Assembly: GCF_001659605.2 (NCBI RefSeq)
Contig: NC_035174.2
Coordinates: 22,952,027 to 23,016,026 of the forward strand
Origin: Manihot esculenta
Lineage: Eukaryota; Streptophyta; Magnoliopsida; Malpighiales; Euphorbiaceae
Reading direction: 5' to 3'
Length of the DNA stretch: 64,000 bases
Below, one piece after another: positions 1-11,358 of this stretch. Under the pieces are notes generated by a model. The model was not told the origin of the DNA. It ran no database searches and saw only the letters and a program-made list of their open reading frames with translations. The translations under genes and the position numbers were made by a program. Position 1 is the stretch's first letter. The number at the start of each line of letters is the position of its first letter.

Positions 1-1804
1 AGAGGCATCTTCCCTCAATAAAAACTGGACTGTACTGGCAGACTGACACTGCCACTGACGGGTCACACTTGGGTCCACTGACCCATAGGGGACACTCTAA
101 CCCAGAGACTATCAGACCCAACCTCTCAACGGCTCTCGGAGCAATAAATGAATGAGATGCACCCGGGTCCATTAATGCATACACATCAAAACACCCAATG
201 ACGAGAGTACCTGACACCACGGTGTTGGATGTGTTAGCCTCCTGCTGAGTCATGGTGAAGATCCTGGCTGGAGTTGATGGACCTTCACCTCGGGAACCAG
301 AAGAAGAGGCTGCCCCTCTCCCTCTACCTCTGCCACTGCCCTGAGTTGTGGCTGGAACTGCTGGCTGTGCCACACTACCAGAAGCTGTCTGCTGGGGCTG
401 GCCCATAAAAGGCGCTTTAGGACACTCCCGAGCTATGTGTCCCTCCTGTCCACATCTGAAACATGTATTAGTCCCAGCTCGACACACTCCCCTATGCGGT
501 CTTCCACATCTCTGGCATTCTGTACCATCTGAGCCTGAGCTCGAGCCACCGCCAAATCCCAGACCGGATTTCAACTTGTTCCAAAACTTATTCTTCTTCG
601 GCTTCCTGGTGGTGTTATCCCACCTCTTCTTACCTGAGCTCTGAGAAGAGAAACCTGGTCCTCCTCTGCCTGGGGTCTTAACCCCTGAAGACTGGGTCAC
701 TGACTGCTTCACTGACCCCTCAACTATAGCACTTGCTTCCATTCTTCGAGCCATATCCACCACAGTGTGGAAACTTTCTCTCTCAGCTGACTGAATCAAC
801 GAGGAGTACCTGGAATGCAGCTTCATAACATACCTCTTGGCTTTCTTCGTATCTGTATCTAGAGCTTGCCCTAAAAAAGGCAATAGCTCTAAGAATTTAT
901 CCGTGAACTCCTCTACACCCATGTGCTCTGACTGCCTCAGTTGCTCAAACTCAATCATCTTCAGTTCTCTAGAACTGTCTGGAAAAGCCCATCCAGCGAA
1001 CTCATTCGCAAATTCTTCCCATGTCATACCGTCTAGTCTCGGGTCCACATAACACTTGAACCATTCCCGTGCCTTCTTGCTCTTTAAAGTGAACCCTGCC
1101 ATCTGAATGGCCCTGCTGTCACTTGCCCCTAGCTCATCAGTTATTGTCTTCACCACTCTCAGATACTCAAAGGGGTCATCCCCTGACTTGTATTTGGGAG
1201 CATCTAGCTTGAGGTAATCTGTCATCTTTACCTTGCTCCCATCAGCTGAGCTAGGTCTAGCAGGTTGAGTAACTGGGGCTGCTGGTTCTGTAGGTGGTGG
1301 AGGTGGAGGTGCAGCATTCCCCGAGGTGGGGTTTGCCGGGTTTGGATAGAAGGGTGAGGGTGGATAAGCTGGGTACTGTGTGTAAGGTGGATAGAAAGGT
1401 GGATAAGGCATGTAGGTAGGGTAGGGGTTAAAGCTGGAGTAATCCGATGTACCTCCCATCGGATACCCTGAACCCTGTGGGAAGGGTGGATAATGGTGTG
1501 GAAAACCATACCCCGAGGCCTGAACGCCTCCCTGAGACTCCCCTGTCCCTTCTTCCTCCATGCTCACATCCAGGTTCCCATCCCTCCTCTGATCCTCTTC
1601 CATAACCTCCCTCACATCTGAAGAACTTCCTCCTCTATCAGTCCCCCTTCTGCTAGCATCAAAAGACCTTCTAGGGTCCCTTGACACTCTTTCTCTGTTG
1701 GCTCTACAAGACATTGCCCTAGGCAATGTGGGAGGACGGGCGCTCGTGCCCTCATCCTCAGGTGGTACTCCAGTCAATCGTGCAGATCGACGAGTTCCTC
1801 TCAT
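1..1804 (-). CDS. gag-pol: Ty3/gypsy Gag-Pol polyprotein, N-terminal part (element A, partial)
   Basis: This encodes the capsid/nucleocapsid part and the start of the protease. The start is ATG at 1804 (protein begins MRGTRR), about 260 bases inside the primer site, matching the start in sister element C. A proline/tyrosine-rich stretch (about residues 95-190) is followed by a retrotransposon gag core containing REWFKCYVDPRLDG, then two cysteine motifs: CQRCGRPHRGVC and the CCHC knuckle CFRCGQEGHIAREC near residue 448. The protease motif LMDPGASHSF lies near residue 546. The frame stays open to the window edge. Over this stretch A and C have exactly the same length with no indels, and codons 338 and 488, which are TAG in C, are CAG here. 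The remaining pol lies outside the window. Confidence 0.92.
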   Translation of the reverse strand, partial: MRGTRRSARLTGVPPEDEGTSARPPTLPRAMSCRANRERVSRDPRRSFDASRRGTDRGGSSSDVREVMEEDQRRDGNLDVSMEEEGTGESQGGVQASGYGFPHHYPPFPQGSGYPMGGTSDYSSFNPYPTYMPYPPFYPPYTQYPAYPPSPFYPNPANPTSGNAAPPPPPPTEPAAPVTQPARPSSADGSKVKMTDYLKLDAPKYKSGDDPFEYLRVVKTITDELGASDSRAIQMAGFTLKSKKAREWFKCYVDPRLDGMTWEEFANEFAGWAFPDSSRELKMIEFEQLRQSEHMGVEEFTDKFLELLPFLGQALDTDTKKAKRYVMKLHSRYSSLIQSAERESFHTVVDMARRMEASAIVEGSVKQSVTQSSGVKTPGRGGPGFSSQSSGKKRWDNTTRKPKKNKFWNKLKSGLGFGGGSSSGSDGTECQRCGRPHRGVCRAGTNTCFRCGQEGHIARECPKAPFMGQPQQTASGSVAQPAVPATTQGSGRGRGRGAASSSGSRGEGPSTPARIFTMTQQEANTSNTVVSGTLVIGCFDVYALMDPGASHSFIAPRAVERLGLIVSGLECPLWVSGPKCDPSVAVSVCQYSPVFIEGRCL

Positions 1805-2060
1805 CCTATTTTCTGAAAGACAGTACACATCATACAAACATTAGCATCATATGGTTCATGTGGGCACACATGAACCCTCATCACATACATCACATAGCAT
1901 AGCATATCATTAATGCACATGCACAAAGTCATGGCAATTCACATCATCATGCAAGACAGGACTCCACATCCTATCCTAGTGGACATGATCTTCCTATTGT
2001 GCTTGACCTTCTATAACATCTATGAGCCCGACACTCTAGGTCCGACCATATGAACCTAGG

Positions 2061-2072
2061 GCTCTGATACCA
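2061..2072 (-). promoter_or_regulatory. Primer binding site of element A
   Basis: Read on the minus strand this is TGGTATCAGAGC, complementary to the 3' end of plant initiator tRNA-Met, three bases from the LTR. It marks where minus-strand DNA synthesis begins and fixes the element's orientation. Confidence 0.93.
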
Positions 2073-2075
2073 TTC

Positions 2076-3826
2076 TGTAACGACCCAAAAATCGAACCGC
2101 TACCGGCGCTAGGATCCAGATCGGCTTAAGGCCGCCGGGACCCGTAGCAAGCCTGACACATAACCTGAAAACCTGTTTAATCCCATACATGATCAACAAC
2201 ATACATAAAAAAATTTAATCTTTTCTTTCATTCATTTCTCATACACCAAACTCAACCTGTGCATGCACTAAAACATAATCATAAACTTGACCCCTCTGTG
2301 GGATCTCATCAATGCCCCAAAGGGCGATATACATGTGTTGAGTTTGGCTAACATCTGTATCATCAAAATCTAAGATCATGCATCAAAAGGGATAACAATA
2401 CTCATAGGGTCAAGCACATCTATAACCTCAATATACCTCATTACATAACATACTGTAATCTCTTACATTACATTATAGTACAACTGTCATGTCCACCATC
2501 TAACTATTACATACACATACTTCAAAACTCTGGCTAACCTCCTGGTCTACCCTGTACCTGCACATCTGGGGTTAGGGGAGAGGGGTGAGCTACAAAAGCC
2601 CAGTGAGCAGAATAGTGAAATCATACATTAAAATTTCATGCCATTATGTAATGCAACACATCACAACTAATCACATCTCGGATGGTATTGTCACCAATAG
2701 TCCTCTACATAGTCCAACTGTGACGGGACGTAGAATGGGTACAACCGGTCTTTCCCTTATCATAACATATCATAACATACCAATGTGCCAGGGACGTAGA
2801 ATGGGTACAACCTGGACTTTCTCTTACATCGTGCCAGGGACGTAGAATGGGTACAACCTGGACTTCCATACCATATCATGCCGTAACATCATCCTGCCAT
2901 ATGAGGACTAAAGGATCATCCAATAACCAATCCACATCAACATTATAATTGCAATGCAACATATTCGTGAATACTAATGCAAACAACCTACTATATCTCA
3001 TGGCATTCTTGATGCATGGATCATGCTCGAAATTCATATTTCAATTATTTTAAAACTTAAAGTTTATTCCACTCACCTCTGGCTAGCTCTGACAAACTCT
3101 GTAGCAGCTGGCTCACTGCTGGGGTCCTCGGTTCCTCGGGTCTGAACCTACACAGGTGGACTCCAATGAGGGACCAAACATACATAAACATAACTCTAAT
3201 ATACTCCCCAAAAACCCCCGAAAGTCCCTCCAGAGCTGAAAGTCAGGCAGGTTCGGCGGCCGAAACTCCCAGACAGAGGCGAAACTCATGCATGTTCGGC
3301 GGCACCTTCGGCGGCCGAAAGTCCTAGACAGAGACGAAAGTCTCTTTTCGGGGGCAACTTCGGCAGCCGAAAGGCCTGCCTCCCCAGCCATGTTCGGCGG
3401 CCGAAAGTGCCTTCGGCTGCCGAACCTGGTTTCTGCCAAAGGGCAGAAACTTGGCTCCTTTATGCACATTTGCCTCCTAACTCTTCCAACATGCATATAA
3501 CTCAACCAAAACATGCATACAAGCTCCTAGGGGTCTCAAACTACCTTAAACCCCAACTACAACACACATACACAAGCATTTGCAAGCCACATTTGCATAA
3601 ACTCAAAAATCATCCATAACTCACTAAAAACCTACACATGCATCTCTACCCCACAGATCTTGCATAAAACTTATTTAAAACATATAATGAGCTTAAGATC
3701 GGCTCTTACCTCTTGAAGATCGAGAGAGAGATGACCTAAACTCGGAGATCCAAGCAAATGAGCTCCTGAGTTCCCAAAGCTCCAAAACTTGTCTTAAATG
3801 CTCAAAACTTGCAATGAGAGGTGAAA
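2076..3826 (-). repeat. LTR of element A, inner part (continues at 11540-12019)
   Basis: This is the 3'-ward part of A's 5' LTR. Together with 11540-12019 it gives about 2,231 bp, close to the 2.27-2.34 kb of the related LTRs at 16410, 50799 and 57547. It contains three direct repeats of about 36 bp at 2719-2867 and a palindrome cluster at 3252-3424. The copy of TGAAA at 3822-3826 is the target duplicated by element B. Confidence 0.92.
3252..3424. promoter_or_regulatory. Palindrome cluster in LTR A, downstream of the TATA box
   Basis: I count five exact copies of TTCGGC-N-GCCGAA (centre G, A or T) plus half-copies such as TTCGGCGGCACC. The element is transcribed right to left, so this cluster lies downstream of the promoter. 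Element B has separated it from the upstream cluster at 11681-11841. Confidence 0.75.
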
Positions 3827-5435
3827 TGTAACAGCCCGGAAACCGGTACACCTCTTGTAACGGCCCCAAACTGCTCGGCACTAGGATCCAGATCGGCTTA
3901 AGGCCGCCGGGACCCGTAGTAAGCCTCTAGACATCCTGAACTCTAGGTATAATCCCATACATGATCAGCATTTTCATAAAAACTTAAGCTTTTTCAGAAA
4001 GCCTTTAAACTTTTTATTTATTTCAGCTTGACCTATGTATAGAAACATAGAACTTCATACTAGATGAGTCATCAAGCTAGCTGTAAAAACATATCCGCTT
4101 TGGGTCAAGGGATTGAGACCCTTTCTTCCCTCACGGCCATACATACTTCAAACCATTAAAACATTTCATATAACTTGAAAACATTCTTAAAACATTTCTT
4201 TAACTTTCATATTGATCATGCAAAACCAAGGGATTTACCGACACTAGGCAAAGCACAACTCTATACTATACATCTCACGTATTTTTCTTAGCTTGGCTCT
4301 ATCTCTTATAACATACTCATTACTCTTTCCATTCATCATATTCTTTATATACATAAGGATCATACATCAAATCCATCTGTCATGTCCATTACTAAGCTAA
4401 ACAAGCATACAAAACATTCACAGCATTACATAACATATCATCTCTTTAACAACTTCCTTACATAACATCCACTATAACCATAAACATACACATCAAGCCT
4501 TACTCAAACATAAACAAAACATAGCTAAGCTATTACAACCAAACATGGCAACCCATGCTTGAACCTCTTCTTTCCCATAGCTCTATCTGACTTACTCTGC
4601 CTTACTTACTCTGGCCCTGCAAAACTGGGGTTAAGGGAATGGGGTGAGCTACAAGAGCCCAGTGAGTAGAAACAGAGAAAACAGTTCATTAATTATGATT
4701 TCATTTTTATTATTCATTATTTATTTTATTTTATTTCATTTTATTTTATTTCATTTTATTTTATTTTATTTCATTCTTTCTTTTATTTCATGCTTTCATG
4801 AAATGCGTCATATCACAACGAATACACATCAAACATTTCTTCCCCGCTTGAGTTCACGCTAGCAATCTCTTCCTCTTGCGGGTGATTTTAGAGGGTTCTC
4901 GAAACGTCCTTCCCCTCAGGGTTAGACATGACCCCAACATTCCCTCTGTCATAACTCGGCCCCGAAGGAGCTCTCATAGGGCTTTCCTACATGTACTTGC
5001 CCGACTGACAAAGACTCAATGACAGACTTACGGGCTATTGAGGTCGCCTTGGTCCACCCATCTCATCATATACACAGCAATTTATGCAATGCGTCACATT
5101 CGTGAAACTAGTGCAATCATCCTATTACATATAAACATGATGCATGCATATGCTTTAGGCAATTGAATTCCTTAAAATAAAAGATGCATTAGACATTTGA
5201 TTTCTTAAAATAAAAGATTAGGTTTAGTTCTACTCACCTCTGGCCGACGCTGACTGACTCGGCAACAGCTAGCACTACTGGCCTCCTCGGTCCCTCGGGT
5301 CCGATCCTACACAGGTGGACTCGAATGAGGTGCCAAACATACTCTAAACAACTCATAAACATACCCCCAAAAACCCCTCTAAACATCATTAAAACATGCA
5401 TAGGAAACACCCAAGAAACGGCTGGACAGGGCACT

Positions 5436-5619
5436 TTCGGCGGCACCTTCGGCGGCCGAAAGTCCCTTCCAGAGACGAAACTCGGGTAAGTTCGGCGGCA
5501 GGTTCGGCGGCCGAAACCCCTGGACAGAAACGAAAGTCCCTCCTTTGGGGGCACGTTCGGCAGCCTAAAGACTGCCTCCCATGCAGGTTCGGCGGCCGAA
5601 ACTCCTTTCGGCGGCCGAA
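5436..5619. promoter_or_regulatory. Palindrome cluster, B 3' LTR (downstream of TATA)
   Basis: There are four exact TTCGGCGGCCGAA copies and several half or mutated copies (TTCGGCGGCACC, TTCGGCAGCCTAA). It matches 10469-10652 in the other LTR. Confidence 0.75.
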
Positions 5620-6138
5620 CCTGGTCCCCTCTGGACGACAGGTCCGATTCTGCCAAGCCAAAAACCAAACTCAAATATACCCAAATCCTCACATACTCTC
5701 TCCCAATCATGCATACTCACTCCCACAAGCATAAAGGAGCATAAACTAACATAAACTCCTCAACACAAACATCACATAACATACATTGGGTATAAAACCC
5801 ACATAAACCTTAAACATGCATTTCTACCCAAACTCAACCATCAAACTCTATAAAACTTACTTAAACCTTCATTAAACATAAGGAAAAGCAAGGATCTACA
5901 CTAACCTCTTGGAGATCGAGGGTTGGTGTGACCCGAACCTTGGAGATGTGGAGGAAACTAGCTCCGGGGTCTCCAAGCTCAAAATCCTTGATCCAAGCTT
6001 CAAACTCTTCAAAACCAAGAATGAAACTCATAAAAACCATAGAAGATGAAGGAAAACGTGAAATCGACCAAGTGAGGACATGAACTCACCTGGGCACGAG
6101 AATGGGGAGGAAAACTCGCCCATTTTCGGTCTGAGGCC

Positions 6139-6325
6139 TTTTATAGGCGACCGGCTGAGCCACATTCGGCGGCCAAACCAGCACCCTAAAGTCCCCCATG
6201 TTCGGCGGCCGAACTTGAGGTTCGGCAGCCGAACCTGGTTTCTGCCCAACTCAACTTTCGGAAGCCAAAAGTCCATCCGAAACCATCTCATGTTCGGCGG
6301 CCGAACATCACCTTCGGCGGCCGAA
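6139..6325 (-). promoter_or_regulatory. TATA box with upstream palindrome cluster, B 3' LTR
   Basis: Minus-strand TATAAAA at 6139-6145 follows, in transcription order, a cluster (6325 to 6165) holding four exact TTCGGC-N-GCCGAA palindromes and degenerate copies. This looks like the LTR promoter. Confidence 0.65.
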
Positions 6326-6501
6326 CCTGGGTTCTTCCTCCTTGGCCTTTTCTTTTCAAAACTCAATTCATTTTTATTTAAAACCATGAAATCATGTGAA
6401 AACATTTTAGAAAACACATTCTACCCCTCCAGAGAGATCCAACACCCTAGATTCCGCCGGAAGGCAGGAATCCCGATGCCGGATTCTAGCCGGGTATTAC
6501 A

Positions 6502-6514
6502 TTCTTCCCCCCTT
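6502..6514 (-). promoter_or_regulatory. Polypurine tract of element B
   Basis: On the minus strand this reads AAGGGGGGAAGAA directly before the LTR start TGTAATACC. It is the expected primer for plus-strand DNA synthesis. Confidence 0.88.
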
Positions 6515-6834
6515 CAAGAACATTCGTCCCCGAATGTTCCACAAACAAACAGGCATAGCATAACATAGCATCAACATACATAAACAAGCAAGTGATCAAA
6601 CAAGCAAAACCTAAAAACCTCTCTCCTAAAAGAGAGACACAGCACTGCCAGAGTCAAAACTCCCGGTTCTCCTAAGAACACTCCTCCAATAGGAGACACC
6701 TCTAGCAATACCCAATTTCCTCTGAAACTCAACGCTTCCACTGCGCTACTCTGATCCTTACTCTTCTCTTCTCTTCTCATCTTTACTAACTGGCTTCTTC
6801 TCACTGCTAACCCAAACTAACTCTAACTCTCACA

Positions 6835-7130
6835 GGTAGTACCCGGATTTCAGACCTATCTTGGAAAACAAACAGCTCCTACTAGCTGTCCCAATAGATC
6901 ATCCATCCTGCATGGGAATACCTGCTCTTGGTAGTGACCTTGTTTAACTGCTTACAGTCGTTATGAAGTCTCAGGGATCCATCCTTCTTTTCCCACAACC
7001 ACACTGGAACACTCCAGAGTGAGGTACTAGGTCGGATAAAACCCTTATCTACCAAGCCTCACCTCTACTCTGACTACTACCTCTCTCTACGCAGGCGCCA
7101 TCCTATAGGGAGGGAAAGAAATGGTTCTGC
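6835..7130 (-). pseudogene. Reverse transcriptase remnant of element B
   Basis: The minus strand reads a decayed RT N-terminal half. [22 protein letters not shown] and QLNKVTT match [22 protein letters not shown] and QLNKVTT in element C. Further fragments correspond to the PYRMAPA region upstream and the [13 protein letters not shown] region downstream. The frame is broken and the catalytic FIDD segment, RNase H and integrase are missing. Between here and the polypurine tract I see no coding signal. Confidence 0.8.
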
Positions 7131-7407
7131 GTCCAGACACCACTCCTATACCAAACTCTAACTCCCTGACAGATGGTAAACCTGACAACTCGCCTGGGAA
7201 GACATCTACGAATTCTCAAGCAAGAGCTAGAACCCTCTGACAACCCCTCCTACGCACCCTACGAACCTGACCAGCTGACATCAAACCTCTAGGCATCCCT
7301 ACTGTGTTCCCTCAACAAACTACCTCTGACCCATCCTGTCCTCTGAATTGACTACCTCGTCTCTGCAGACCAAGATAGCACCACGAGTAGAAAAACCCAG
7401 TCCAACC

Positions 7408-7597
7408 CTAAACTGACGTCCAGACAATCAAGTCTAGGACCTCAAAGTTGGGTGGAAGGCATCTACCCTCAACTGACACAGAACTGAACCGGCAGACTGA
7501 CTCTGCCACAGATGAATCACACTCGGGTCCACTGACCCAAAGAGAACACTCTAGCCCAGAAGCTATCAACTCAACCTCTCGACGGCTCCTAGAGCAA
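7408..7597 (-). pseudogene. Protease remnant of element B
   Basis: The minus strand reads LIASGLECSLWVSGPECD and SVAESVCRFSS, matching the segment just after the protease active site in A and C (SGLECPLWVSGPKCDPSV). The active-site segment is missing: the preceding frame passes from SDVYVF into VNPSVFLFL and a stop, so the aspartate of LMDPGAS is lost. Confidence 0.8.
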
Positions 7598-8350
7598 CTA
7601 AAGAAAGAGAAAAACACTAGGGTTCACAAAAACATACACATCAGAACATTCAAAAGTGAGCGTACCTGACACCACCATGTTTGATGTGTCTGCCTCCTGC
7701 TGAGCTTGGGTGAAGATCCGAGCTGGAGCTGACGGACCTTCTCCACGGGAACCTGAAGAACGAGGGAATGACCCTCTTCCTCTGCCTCGACCACTAACCT
7801 GAAACACGGCTGGAGCTACTGGCTGAGACTGTACTAAACGGGGCACAGTAGGACACTCACGTGCTATGTGTCCTTCCTGTCCACACCGAAAACAAGCTGT
7901 CGTCCCATAACGGCAGACTCCCTTGTGCGGCCTTCCGCACCTCATACATCCTGTAGTGTCTCGACCAGAACTCGAACCATCTTCAGCATCTAGCCTAAAC
8001 CTCTTCCACAACCTACCCTTCCTAGTTCTGCCCCATTGCTTAGGGGTTCTTCTCCCCCTTCTACCTCTCTTGGCGGCTGTACTCAGCATGGAGAGATCAA
8101 CTTCCCTTGAACTTGAACTCTCAGAATCCTTAGACTCTCCCATGCAGTCCTCATCCATATTCACTTGCACACCTATGTCCCTCCTCTGCACCATTCCTTC
8201 TCTACTGACATCAACAGACCTTCCAGGGTCTCTTGATGTTTCCCCACTGCCAACCATACCTGACTGTACTCCTGGCAGAACGGGAGGAAAGGTCTCCGTA
8301 CCTTCCCACTCAGACGGATCTGACTCCACAGATCGACTAGCACCTTGCAT
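7598..8350 (-). pseudogene. gag: Internally deleted gag of element B
   Basis: The minus-strand frame has its homologous start at ATG 8350 (MQGASRSVES); an upstream in-frame ATG at 8467 lies in the leader. The N-terminal acidic region corresponds to that of A and C, with SRDPGRSVD matching SRDPRRSFD. The frame then jumps straight to the basic region before CMRCGRPHKGVC and the zinc knuckle CFRCGQEGHIAREC. The proline/tyrosine-rich segment and the whole gag core (REWFKCYVDPRLDG in A) are absent, so this product should not form a capsid. A nucleic-acid-binding fragment of about 250 aa could still be made. Confidence 0.85.
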
Positions 8351-8845
8351 CTTCAGCTCTTCTGAAAACACAACAAGCGCACCGGTACATATAAGCATCA
8401 CATCACATAGCATGGCATCATAACACATAGCATGCATCATATCATATGGTCCATGTGACAAACACATGACCCCTCATGCAATATATATCATGGATGAACC
8501 TGTCACCTATAGCCTACAACATAGCAGAACATGTCTTGACTAATTGTGCCAAAGGCCATACCTGGTCTCTTAGCTCATCTCATATCAGTACATATTATGC
8601 CATTTCGCAGCTAAGGGACTATCAACATCCATAATACGAACATAAATGCACATGCACCACACATGGCATTACACATCATCAAATAAGACGGGACTCCTCA
8701 TCCGATCCTAGTGGACATGATCTTACTCTGAATCTTTCTTATTGTGCTTGCCCTTCTATGACATCTAAACCAACCTCTTTCCGATGTGGGATATCTCTAA
8801 CCCTTGAGCATCTTTGCTCCACACACCGTACTTATGAGGCCCAAA

Positions 8846-8857
8846 GCTCTGATACCA
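8846..8857 (-). promoter_or_regulatory. Primer binding site of element B
   Basis: Minus-strand TGGTATCAGAGC, two bases from the 5' LTR, matching initiator tRNA-Met. Confidence 0.93.
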
Positions 8858-10468
8858 ACTGTAACAGCCCGGAAACCGGTACACCTCTTGTAACGGCCCC
8901 AAACTGCTCGGCACTAGGATCCAGATCGGCTTAAGGCCGCCGGGACCCGTAGTAAGCCTCTAGACATCCTGAACTCTAGGTATAATCCCATACATGATCA
9001 GCATTTTCATAAAAACTTAAGCTTTTTCAGAAAGCCTTTAAACTTTTTATTTATTTCAGCTTGACCTATGTATAGAAACATAGAACTTCATACTAGATGA
9101 GTCATCAAGCTAGCTGTAAAAACATATCCGCTTTGGGTCAAGGGATTGAGACCCTTTCTTCCCTCACGGCCATACATACTTCAAACCATTAAAACATTTC
9201 ATATAACTTGAAAACATTCTTAAAACATTTCTTTAACTTTCATATTGATCATGCAAAACCAAGGGATTTACCGACACTAGGCAAAGCACAACTCTATACT
9301 ATACATCTCACGTATTTTTCTTAGCTTGGCTCTATCTCTTATAACATACTCATTACTCTTTCCATTCATCATATTCTTTATATACATAAGGATCATACAT
9401 CAAATCCATCTGTCATGTCCATTACTAAGCTAAACAAGCATACAAAACATTCACAGCATTACATAACATATCATCTCTTTAACAACTTCCTTACATAACA
9501 TCCACTATAACCATAAACATACACATCAAGCCTTACTCAAACATAAACAAAACATAGCTAAGCTATTACAACCAAACATGGCAACCCATGCTTGAACCTC
9601 TTCTTTCCCATAGCTCTATCTGACTTACTCTGCCTTACTTACTCTGGCCCTGCAAAACTGGGGTTAAGGGAATGGGGTGAGTTACAAGAGCCCAGTGAGT
9701 AGAAACAGAGAAAACAGTTCATTAATTATGATTTCATTTTTATTATTCATTATTTATTTTATTTTATTTCATTTTATTTTATTTCATTTTATTTTATTTT
9801 ATTTCATTCTTTCTTTTATTTCATGCTTTCATGAAATGCGTCATATCACAACGAATACACATCAAACATTTCTTCCCCGCTTGAGTTCACGCTAGCAATC
9901 TCTTCCTCTTGCGGGTGATTTTAGAGGGTTCTCGAAACGTCCTTCCCCTCAGGGTTAGACATGACCCCAACATTCCCTCTGTCATAACTCGGCCCCGAAG
10001 GAGCTCTCATAGGGCTTTCCTACATGTACTTGCCCGACTGACAAAGACTCAATGACAGACTTACGGGCTATTGAGGTCGCCTTGGTCCACCCATCTCATC
10101 ATATACACAGCAATTTATGCAATGCGTCACATTCGTGAAACTAGTGCAATCATCCTATTACATATAAACATGATGCATGCATATGCTTTAGGCAATTGAA
10201 TTCCTTAAAATAAAAGATGCATTAGACATTTGATTTCTTAAAATAAAAGATTAGGTTTAGTTCTACTCACCTCTGGCCGACGCTGACTGACTCGGCAACA
10301 GCTAGCACTACTGGCCTCCTCGGTCCCTCGGGTCCGATCCTACACAGGTGGACTCGAATGAGGTGCCAAACATACTCTAAACAACTCATAAACATACCCC
10401 CAAAAACCCCTCTAAACATCATTAAAACATGCATAGGAAACACCCAAGAAACGGCTGGACAGGGCACT

Positions 10469-10652
10469 TTCGGCGGCACCTTCGGCGGCCGAAAGTCCCT
10501 TCCAGAGACGAAACTCGGGTAAGTTCGGCGGCAGGTTCGGCGGCCGAAACCCCTGGATAGAAACGAAAGTCCCTCCTTCGGGGGCACGTTCGGCAGCCTA
10601 AAGACTGCCTCCCATGCAGGTTCGGCGGCCGAAACTCCTTTCGGCGGCCGAA
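10469..10652. promoter_or_regulatory. Palindrome cluster, B 5' LTR (downstream of TATA)
   Basis: There are four exact TTCGGCGGCCGAA copies plus half-copies ending in GGCACC, GGCAGG or GGCACG. Confidence 0.75.
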
Positions 10653-11171
10653 CCTGGTCCCCTCTGGACGACAGGTCCGATTCTGCCAAGCCAAAAACCA
10701 AACTCAAATATACCCAAATCCTCACATACTCTCTCCCAATCATGCATACTCACTCCCACAAGCATAAAGGAGCATAAACTAACATAAACTCCTCAACACA
10801 AACATCACATAACATACATTGGGTATAAAACCCACATAAACCTTAAACATGCATTTCTACCCAAACTCAACCATCAAACTCTATAAAACTTACTTAAACC
10901 TTCATTAAACATAAGGAAAAGCAAGGATCTACACTAACCTCTTGGAGATCGAGGGTTGGTGTGACCCGAACCTTGGAGATGTGGAGGAAACTAGCTCCGG
11001 GGTCTCCAAGCTCAAAATCCTTGATCCAAGCTTCAAACTCTTCAAAACCAAGAATGAAACTCATAAAAACCATAGAAGATGAAGGAAAACGTGAAATCGA
11101 CCAAGTGAGGACATGAACTCACCTGGGCACGAGAATGGGGAGGAAAACTCGCCCATTTTCGGTCTGAGGCC

Positions 11172-11358
11172 TTTTATAGGCGACCGGCTGAGCCACATTC
11201 GGCGGCCAAACCAGCACCCTAAAGTCCCCCATGTTCGGCGGCCGAACTTGAGGTTCGGCAGCCGAACCTGGTTTCTGCCCAACTCAACTTTCGGAAGCCA
11301 AAAGTCCATCCGAAACCATCTCATGTTCGGCGGCCGAACATCACCTTCGGCGGCCGAA
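11172..11358 (-). promoter_or_regulatory. TATA box with upstream palindrome cluster, B 5' LTR
   Basis: Minus-strand TATAAAA is at 11172-11178. Upstream of it are four exact palindromes (centre G, one with A) and mutated forms such as TTCGGAAGCCAAA between 11198 and 11358. Confidence 0.65.

Larger units (their letters stand above)
3827..6501 (-). repeat. 3' LTR of element B
   Basis: Plus-strand ends are TGTAACAGCCC and CCGGGTATTACA. Near the left end is a second copy of the terminus (TGTAACGGCCCC at 3857-3868), about 30 bp inside. An ATTTT/ATTTC microsatellite lies at about 4710-4790, and palindrome clusters at 5436-5619 and 6165-6325 lie on either side of a minus-strand TATAAAA at 6139-6145. 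It is nearly identical to 8860-11534 at an offset of 5,033. Confidence 0.96.

Noticed and set aside
3252..3424. Palindrome arrays as a CRISPR-like array
   Set aside because: Spacing is irregular, the units are only 13 bp, spacers are not unique between LTRs, and the setting is a plant retrotransposon LTR.
5234..5710. Open frames of 60-162 codons in the LTRs (also 3113-3514, 6080-6568, 10267-10743, 17646-17996, 51966-52307, 58233-58661)
   Set aside because: They exist on both strands because the CG-rich palindromes contain no stop codons, and they translate only into repeated FGGRT, RPPN or SAAE strings. Sister LTRs break the frames freely.
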